From assembly GCA_030620575.1 (NCBI GenBank), contig JAUXEL010000045.1, positions 1 through 11,422 on the forward strand: a stretch of 11,422 nucleotides of DNA, given 5' to 3'. This stretch comes from Fidelibacterota bacterium. Its GTDB lineage: Bacteria; Fidelibacterota; Fidelibacteria; Fidelibacterales; Fidelibacteraceae. Below the pieces are notes generated by a model, which saw only the letters and a program-made list of their open reading frames with translations, was not told where the DNA came from and searched no databases. Position numbers and translations under genes: made by a program. Below, piece by piece: positions 6,881-11,422 of this stretch (position 1 is the stretch's first letter; each line of letters starts with the position of its first letter).

Positions 6881-6934
6881 TTTAAAAGATAAATAAAAAA
6901 TTACCAAACAACAAGCTGTGCCTGTCCTGATTTC

Positions 6935-6963
6935 ATTATTTGTTTTTATGGCAAATAGGTCAA
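6935..6963 (-). promoter_or_regulatory. Candidate sigma70-type promoter of the five-gene minus-strand operon
   Basis: Read on the minus strand, the -35 box is TTGACC (6963-6958), the spacer 17 nt, and the -10 box AATAAT (6940-6935), each 5/6 to consensus. Transcription would start near 6928 and give a leader of about 48 nt before ATG 6880. FCB bacteria can use diverged promoter boxes, so this is a sequence match only. Confidence 0.5.
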
Positions 6964-7007
6964 TAGTTCATTATTTTTCGTTTATTTCCGGTAAAATCAT
7001 TTAACTT

Positions 7008-7036
7008 TTGCATCTTATTATTAGCTCAATTATACT
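7008..7036 (+). promoter_or_regulatory. Candidate promoter of tRNA-Lys
   Basis: -35 TTGCAT (7008-7013), 17-nt spacer, -10 TATACT (7031-7036). The expected start near 7043 gives a precursor leader of about 63 nt before the tRNA. It is divergent from the operon promoter at 6935-6963, and both lie in the same 225-bp gap. Confidence 0.5.
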
Positions 7037-7105
7037 CTTATTTTATTAAAAATTTTGTTTGCTTTCGCTAAGTTTTTTACTTAAACTTTTGAGCTTTTTT
7101 CAGAT

Positions 7106-7179
7106 GGGTGTGTAGCTCAGCCTGGTAGAGCAGCGGCCTTTTAAGCCGTTGGTCGAAGGTTCGAATCCTTCCACACTCA
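7106..7179 (+). tRNA. tRNA-Lys (anticodon TTT)
   Basis: A complete cloverleaf of 74 nt. Acceptor arms GGGTGTG (7106-7112) and CACACTC (7172-7178) pair with one G-T. The D-stem starts GCTC (7115-7118). The anticodon loop is CTTTTAA with a 5-bp stem (GCGGC/GCCGT). The T arm is GAAGG-TTCGAAT-CCTTC (7155-7171). The discriminator is A7179, followed by C then GTAA, so CCA is not encoded and must be added enzymatically. It is a single-gene unit with its own terminator. A TTT anticodon has a modified wobble uridine in most bacteria. Confidence 0.97.
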
Positions 7180-7185
7180 CGTAAT

Positions 7186-7221
7186 AAAAAACCCGCCCCG
7201 AAGCTTCGGGGCGGGTTTTTT
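7186..7221 (+). terminator. Perfect palindromic terminator of tRNA-Lys
   Basis: 36 bp of perfect inverted repeat centred on AAGCTT (7201-7206). Arms are A6-CCCGCCCCGAAG and its complement, ending in T6. It starts 6 bp after the tRNA. It could work on either strand. Its inner arms again read CCCCGA...TCGGGG. Confidence 0.93.
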
Positions 7222-7281
7222 ATATGGTATTCTTTTTTTATTTTTATTATTTTTCATACATCTAAAATATGGAGACTAATC

Positions 7282-9234
7282 ATGAAACAGACTGTAATCG
7301 AAAAAATTGTACAGCGTTATGCTATTCATCACGATACACCGGTTAAAAGCGGTGATTATGTAACCCTTCACCCGCAACATGTGCTTACCCATGACAATAC
7401 AGGAGCAGTTATACCAAAATTTAATGAAATTGGCAAAATGACGGTAAACGATCCGCGACAACCGGTTTTTGCACTGGATCATAATGTGCAGAGTACAGAT
7501 GAAAAAAATCTTAATAAATATACAAAAATTGAAGCTTTCGCAAAAAAATACGGCATTGACTTTTATCCCGCAAAAACCGGCATTGGTCATCAAATTATGT
7601 GTGATGAAGGCTATGCCTTTCCTAATACTCTCGTTGTTGCATCCGATAGTCACGCAAACATGTACGGTGGTTTGGGCTGTCTTGGTACGCCTATTGTTCG
7701 TACCGATGCGGCGGGTGTTTGGGTAAGCGGAGAAATTTGGTGGCAAATACCCCCTATTGCAAAAATCATATTAAGCGGAAAACCTCAATCGGGTGTTACA
7801 GGAAAAGATATTGCATTAGCACTCTGCGGTTTATTTACTAACGGTGAAGTACTAAATTATGCGCTCGAATTTTATGGTGATGCTCTGAAATATATCAGTA
7901 TTGAGCAACGTCTCACCATTGCAAATATGTCTACCGAATGGGGTGCATTGGTAGGATTATTTCCTGTAGATAATGTGACACTGGCCTGGTATGCCAAACG
8001 AAATGAAACTATTATGCGACGCGGACTCATGGGAGTTGCATCTGATGAGGGCATGCAGGGGAAACACCCACGGATCAATGATAAAACACTGAAGCAACTT
8101 CAAGGTGATATTTTACATCTCGATCCGGATGCTTATTATACAAAAGTTATTCATCTTGATATCGGCAGCATTTCATCCATTGTTTCCGGGCCCCATGCTG
8201 TTAATAAAATGTTTACGGCAAAAGAGATCAATAAAAAGCATCTTCCGATCCATAAAGCTTATTTGGTATCATGTGTTAACGGACGTTATGAAGATTTTTT
8301 TGCAGCTGCCAATATTGTGCGCGGTAAAAAAACTGCATCCGGTGTGGAATTTTATATCGGCTGCGCCTCAAAGGAGATCCAGACCCGTTTAATGGAAGAG
8401 GGTATCTGGCAGACCCTGTTGGAAGCCGGTGCTATTGCTCTTCCACCGGGTTGCGGACCCTGTATCGGGCTTGGGAAAGGATTGTTAGAAGCAGGTCAGA
8501 CAGCCATTTCGGCAACTAATCGTAATTTCAAGGGACGTATGGGTTCAAAGGACTCGGAGGCTTACTTAGGATCACCGGAAACGGTTGCCTTGTCTGCCAT
8601 TGCGGGCTATATTGTCGCAGACGAAACTGCAATTCACAAACCGAATTGCGATATTATTGAGTACCCAAAACCCCAACACGAAGAAGCTGCCGATATTCTT
8701 AAGGGCTTCCCGGAATATATTGAAGGAAAAATGATATTTTGCCCGCAGGATAATTTGAATACCGATGGAATCTATCCGGGAAAATACACTTATATTGATA
8801 CCATGACCCCGGAGCAGCAGGCAGATGTCGTAATGGAAAATTATGATCCGAATTTTGTACGCATTGTCCAAAAAGGCGATATATTGGTCGGCGGATTCAA
8901 CTTTGGAACCGGAAGCTCACGTGAGCAAGCGGCAACCGCATTTAAATATAAAGGAATTCAGCTTGTTGTTGCGGGTTCCTTTAGTGAAACGTATAAACGA
9001 AACGCCATCAACAATGGATTTATCGTTATTGAATGTGCTGATCTTATTGCTGCTTTGAAATCGGAATTTCAGAGGAAAGACCTTACAATTGATACGGCAT
9101 TACATGCACGTATTGATTTTATACATGCACGCATCCATGTAGGAGATAAACAGTATGCATTCACACCTTTAGGTACCGCAGCACAGCGCTTGATCATTGA
9201 AAACGGTTTATTGCATATGATAAAAAATAATTGA
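7282..9234 (+). CDS. lys4: Aconitase-superfamily hydratase, homoaconitase (fungal Lys4-like) type
   Basis: 650 aa, one chain with both the three-domain catalytic part and the swivel domain. Fe-S ligands are C331 (SCVNGR), C391 and C394 (GCGPCIGLGKG). Substrate/active-site segments are HDNT (37-40), SDSH (121-124), ISATNRNFKGRMGS (409-422) and, in the swivel domain, NTDGIYPGKYTY (493-504) and GFNFGTGSSREQAATA (538-553). From memory these, together with the EKIVQRYA N-terminus and TTEW/STEW-GAL-GLFP (217-228), match yeast Lys4 far better than AcnA, AcnB or the Aquifex-type aconitase. Lys4 hydrates homoaconitate to homoisocitrate in alpha-aminoadipate lysine synthesis; use of cis-aconitate is also possible. 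The usual SCTNS motif is SCVNG here. ATG 7282 has GGAG 7 nt upstream. It is cotranscribed with the next gene, and no other lysine or TCA gene is in view. Confidence 0.85.
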   Translation: MKQTVIEKIVQRYAIHHDTPVKSGDYVTLHPQHVLTHDNTGAVIPKFNEIGKMTVNDPRQPVFALDHNVQSTDEKNLNKYTKIEAFAKKYGIDFYPAKTGIGHQIMCDEGYAFPNTLVVASDSHANMYGGLGCLGTPIVRTDAAGVWVSGEIWWQIPPIAKIILSGKPQSGVTGKDIALALCGLFTNGEVLNYALEFYGDALKYISIEQRLTIANMSTEWGALVGLFPVDNVTLAWYAKRNETIMRRGLMGVASDEGMQGKHPRINDKTLKQLQGDILHLDPDAYYTKVIHLDIGSISSIVSGPHAVNKMFTAKEINKKHLPIHKAYLVSCVNGRYEDFFAAANIVRGKKTASGVEFYIGCASKEIQTRLMEEGIWQTLLEAGAIALPPGCGPCIGLGKGLLEAGQTAISATNRNFKGRMGSKDSEAYLGSPETVALSAIAGYIVADETAIHKPNCDIIEYPKPQHEEAADILKGFPEYIEGKMIFCPQDNLNTDGIYPGKYTYIDTMTPEQQADVVMENYDPNFVRIVQKGDILVGGFNFGTGSSREQAATAFKYKGIQLVVAGSFSETYKRNAINNGFIVIECADLIAALKSEFQRKDLTIDTALHARIDFIHARIHVGDKQYAFTPLGTAAQRLIIENGLLHMIKNN

Positions 9235-9244
9235 GGAACATTAC

Positions 9245-9910
9245 ATGAAACGCCTCATACCACTGTATGTTGTTCTAACTCTATTTATTGGATGTTCAAC
9301 TATGAAATACCACAAACCTGCTATGCCCCTTTCTTCCATTGATACAATCTATGAAGCAAGTGAACTAAAATCGGTTTTAAATCAGGATGTATTTCGCATG
9401 GCAATGAGTGGATATTCAAAAATATCACCTAAGAAAGATTCCTTGATCAGCATTATTGATTTTTCACGTCCTTCTACCGATAAACGTTTTTATCTTATCG
9501 ATATTGCAAATCGGACTCTCCTTTATCACACATATACATCGCACGGTGTTAATACCGGAGAAAATGAATCCATTGCATTTTCAAATTTAGACGGAAGCCG
9601 GCAAAGCAGTCTTGGATTCTATCTAACGGCCGAAACGTATGAGGGTAAGCACGGTATCTCTTTAAAGCTGGATGGGCTTGAGAGAGGTTTTAATGACCGT
9701 GCACGCAAGCGTTACATTGTTATTCATTCAGCGGATTATGTGACAGAAACATTTATTCATGAAAACAAACGTTTAGGCAGAAGTTGGGGATGCCCGGCAT
9801 TGCCTCCGGATATAACTCAGGATATTATACAATTGATAAAAGAAGGCTCTGTGCTTTTTATATATGGAAATGATGAAAATTATTTAAAGCATTCCAAATT
9901 AATCCGTTAA
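9245..9910 (+). CDS. Lipoprotein, murein L,D-transpeptidase catalytic domain family (YkuD_2)
   Basis: 221 aa. Basic N-terminus, hydrophobic run and lipobox F-I-G-C17 predict an acylated lipoprotein. Residues ~78-208 form the catalytic domain: FYLIDIANRTLLYHTYTSHG (82-101), a G-x-Y-L-T-A segment (124-129), H161 (IVIHSADY) and the nucleophile motif GRSWGCPAL with C183. The family cross-links or trims peptidoglycan stem peptides, or is related to such enzymes; which reaction applies is not known. ATG 9245 follows the hydratase stop by 10 bp; GAGGA (9233-9237) overlaps that TGA, so the two are probably translated together, though I see no metabolic link between them. The F at lipobox -3 is unusual but tolerated. 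Confidence 0.9.
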   Translation: MKRLIPLYVVLTLFIGCSTMKYHKPAMPLSSIDTIYEASELKSVLNQDVFRMAMSGYSKISPKKDSLISIIDFSRPSTDKRFYLIDIANRTLLYHTYTSHGVNTGENESIAFSNLDGSRQSSLGFYLTAETYEGKHGISLKLDGLERGFNDRARKRYIVIHSADYVTETFIHENKRLGRSWGCPALPPDITQDIIQLIKEGSVLFIYGNDENYLKHSKLIR

Positions 9911-9936
9911 TTGTTTTAAGATCAATAAAAAAAGAA

Positions 9937-9963
9937 AAAAGCCCGGTAAAATTCCGGGCTTTT
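9937..9963. terminator. Bidirectional terminator between convergent genes
   Basis: AAAAGCCCGG (9937-9946), loop TAAAATT, CCGGGCTTTT (9954-9963). The A-rich run before it serves as a T-tract for the minus-strand gene and the T-tract after it serves the plus-strand operon. It lies 26 bp after the transpeptidase stop and 23 bp from the stop of the minus-strand T9SS gene. Confidence 0.88.
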
Positions 9964-9986
9964 ATGATCTATATTGATTTTTATCG

Positions 9987-11225
9987 TTATTTAAGCATGA
10001 TCATCTTCTGGGTGAAAACCTCTTGACCGACGATTGTGCGAACAAAATAAATACCGCTGTTTAAATGTGATCCATCAACATATAAACGGTATCTTTTCGG
10101 TTCCATAAATCCATCCGCTATATGAAGGACCTGTCTGCCGGTAATATCATACATGTTAATTGAAACATTCATTGCCCGGGTTAATTCGAATGGAATCGTA
10201 AAGCTGGGATTAAAAGGATTCGGATAATTTGATCCCAGACTGAAATCCTCATTGGCAAACAATATATTTTCCGGTATTGCGATGCTAAGCGGACCGTGAG
10301 ATGTAATATATCCGTTGTAATCAACGTCTTCCAGGATGTAGGAATAGCTAATACCCGGTTTTACATCGCTATCATAGTACACATAGTTATGCTGTTCGGT
10401 TGTTGTGCCGGCACCATATAATGTTTCATCTGTCATATAGGATGCGATTATATCATAATCAGATAGATCATCAGCAGCATATTTTACAGCGCGTTTGATG
10501 AAAAATCCCATATTTTGTGTTTCGCTGTCTGTTGTCCAGTTCAATACAACTTTAGCGTCATCATATTGAGCAGCAAAATTCTTTAACGTAATCGGTAACG
10601 CGGGGTCACCGGTATTGGAATAAACAATTTCAGTGGTTTCTGTTGCACCTGTAGTACTTAATGCTTCAAAAAGCGTCCCATCGCTGTGTTCTCTATAAAT
10701 ATTGACATCATTACCTATAGAACTTGACCAAGAAACTGTTGAAGTTCCTGATGCGGCTACTTCCATTTTAATCCGCATAAACGTGACGGGGGAACCTGAT
10801 GAATTTGTAATATATGTATCGGAGCCGTAATGACCTGAACCAAAGGCAAAATCTGCCTCAAAGGTTAGAGAAAAAGTATTGGTAAATGTATCTGTTCCGT
10901 TATTTGATAAGCTATAAAGTGGGTCATTACTGCCATTTTTAACAGCTAGTGGCCCCAAAAAAGTAACGGATACTAATTTCCCATTAGTAACAATACTACT
11001 ACCAAAAATGGTCGTATTATATTGAACATATACCATACCTTCTCTAAAAATACTTTGTCCGTCTCCACCATCAATATAGGTTGAAACATCAAATTCATAA
11101 AAAGTCTGGGTATCGTTATATGATACTGTTCCATTCGTATATATTAATTGCACTGTGCCGGTTTCCGCAAAAAGTTGCGGGATGATAATAACCGTTAGCA
11201 GCAATGTAAAAATGAATTTCTTCAT
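9987..11225 (-). CDS. Secreted protein with T9SS type A sorting domain
   Basis: 412 aa. Residues 1-20 are a signal peptide (K-K, hydrophobic core, cut after LFA). Residues ~23-205 are a Ser/Thr/Asn-rich beta domain that looks cohesin-like, of a kind common in T9SS cargo, without catalytic motifs I can name. Residues ~211-316 resemble a fibronectin-type-III-like module (LPITLKNFAAQ, VVLNWTTDSETQNMGFFI). Residues ~332-412 are the sorting domain (YPNPFNP 334-340, Y-D-I-T-G-R 359-364, SGIYFVR 390-396). It is likely an extracellular structural or adhesive protein. ATG 11225 has AAGGAA 5 nt upstream. It is monocistronic within the window, convergent with the transpeptidase operon, and shares its sorting signal with the phosphoesterase at 806-3478. 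No specific ligand can be inferred. Confidence 0.9.
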   Translation of the reverse strand: MKKFIFTLLLTVIIIPQLFAETGTVQLIYTNGTVSYNDTQTFYEFDVSTYIDGGDGQSIFREGMVYVQYNTTIFGSSIVTNGKLVSVTFLGPLAVKNGSNDPLYSLSNNGTDTFTNTFSLTFEADFAFGSGHYGSDTYITNSSGSPVTFMRIKMEVAASGTSTVSWSSSIGNDVNIYREHSDGTLFEALSTTGATETTEIVYSNTGDPALPITLKNFAAQYDDAKVVLNWTTDSETQNMGFFIKRAVKYAADDLSDYDIIASYMTDETLYGAGTTTEQHNYVYYDSDVKPGISYSYILEDVDYNGYITSHGPLSIAIPENILFANEDFSLGSNYPNPFNPSFTIPFELTRAMNVSINMYDITGRQVLHIADGFMEPKRYRLYVDGSHLNSGIYFVRTIVGQEVFTQKMIMLK

Positions 11226-11343
11226 TTAAGTTCCTTAAACTGCTCTCTCTTCCCCCAGCTTGTTTTGATATAGTAGTATGCTTCTTAATACACCAATACT
11301 TATCGGAACAGTAAAAAACATACCTACACACATCAATGACGAT

Positions 11344-11349
11344 ATTATA
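11344..11349 (-). promoter_or_regulatory. Isolated TATAAT, possible -10 box for the T9SS protein gene
   Basis: A perfect TATAAT on the minus strand lies about 118 nt upstream of ATG 11225. No good -35 box is found 16-18 nt before it. The rest of 11226-11422 holds no gene I can support. The window ends in AAAAGGA on the plus strand, which could be a Shine-Dalgarno for a gene starting just past the edge. Confidence 0.28.
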
Positions 11350-11422
11350 CCCTCTTTCGGGTTGTAACATACTTTTTCAAAAAACCGCGAGGAACTCTAC
11401 CTCATGATATATGATAAAAGGA

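Noticed and set aside
6881..6907. N-terminal extension of the DUF4416 protein from TTG 6907
   Set aside because: The added residues are unlike the family N-terminus, and no Shine-Dalgarno precedes the TTG closely.
6881..7105. CRP/FNR-type operator (TGTGA or TTGAT palindrome) near the divergent promoters
   Set aside because: No half-site pair with suitable spacing and symmetry was found by eye, so autoregulation is left open.
7276..7746. 156-codon open frame on the minus strand
   Set aside because: It is antisense to the conserved N-terminal half of the homoaconitase-like gene and shows no recognisable protein features.
11116..11370. 84-codon open frame on the minus strand overlapping the start of the T9SS gene
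   Set aside because: It lacks a convincing start or domain and overlaps the signal peptide codons of a well-supported gene in another frame.

Overview
The window looks like chromosomal DNA from an AT-rich, anaerobic, Gram-negative-type bacterium of the Fibrobacteres-Chlorobi-Bacteroidetes (FCB) group or a related candidate phylum. Two secreted proteins end in a type A type IX secretion (T9SS) sorting domain with the YPNPFNP signature, and there is a lipoprotein L,D-transpeptidase; both point to a diderm. Pyruvate:ferredoxin oxidoreductase points to anaerobic or microaerobic metabolism. The exact phylum (Cloacimonadota, Marinimicrobia, Calditrichota or similar) cannot be fixed from the sequence alone. 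I see no transposase, phage gene, integrase or CRISPR array.

Layout. (1) 1-645 is the 3' end of a pyruvate:ferredoxin oxidoreductase gene, closed by a terminator. (2) 806-3478 is a secreted, T9SS-sorted calcineurin-like phosphoesterase with a GTG start. Its sorting-domain codons contain a short 7-bp tandem repeat. (3) 3479-3707 is a convergent intergenic zone with two GC-rich hairpins and an 18-unit array of 7/8-bp units. The array runs into the 3' end of the next gene and supplies its stop codon. (4) 6880 down to 3698, minus strand, is a tightly packed five-gene operon: DUF4416, DUF2953 (YtfI-like), GerW/YtfJ-like, a Crp/Fnr-family regulator and a YhcC/YtqA-type radical SAM protein. Two junctions are 4-bp ATGA overlaps, one is a 14-bp overlap, and one Shine-Dalgarno overlaps the previous stop codon. 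A good sigma70-like promoter lies upstream. (5) 7106-7179 is tRNA-Lys(TTT), with its own candidate promoter and a perfect 36-bp palindromic terminator. (6) 7282-9910 is a two-gene plus-strand operon: a single-chain aconitase-superfamily enzyme that strongly resembles fungal homoaconitase Lys4, then a lipoprotein of the YkuD_2 murein L,D-transpeptidase family. A bidirectional terminator follows. (7) 9987-11225, minus strand, is a second T9SS-sorted secreted protein with cohesin-like and fibronectin-type-III-like regions.

How the parts fit. Most of the window is core physiology plus cell-surface proteins. The five-gene operon is the most unusual unit: it joins two conserved proteins best known from spore-formers (YtfI/YtfJ) to a DUF4416 protein, a regulator that has lost the canonical cAMP-contacting arginine and carries a cysteine cluster, and a radical SAM enzyme. 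The other features worth attention are the Lys4-like enzyme in a bacterium, the heptamer repeat tracts, and a CCCCGA...TCGGGG hairpin core that recurs three times. I found no clear defence system, biosynthetic cluster or mobile element, and I do not claim a new system beyond the uncharacterised operon.
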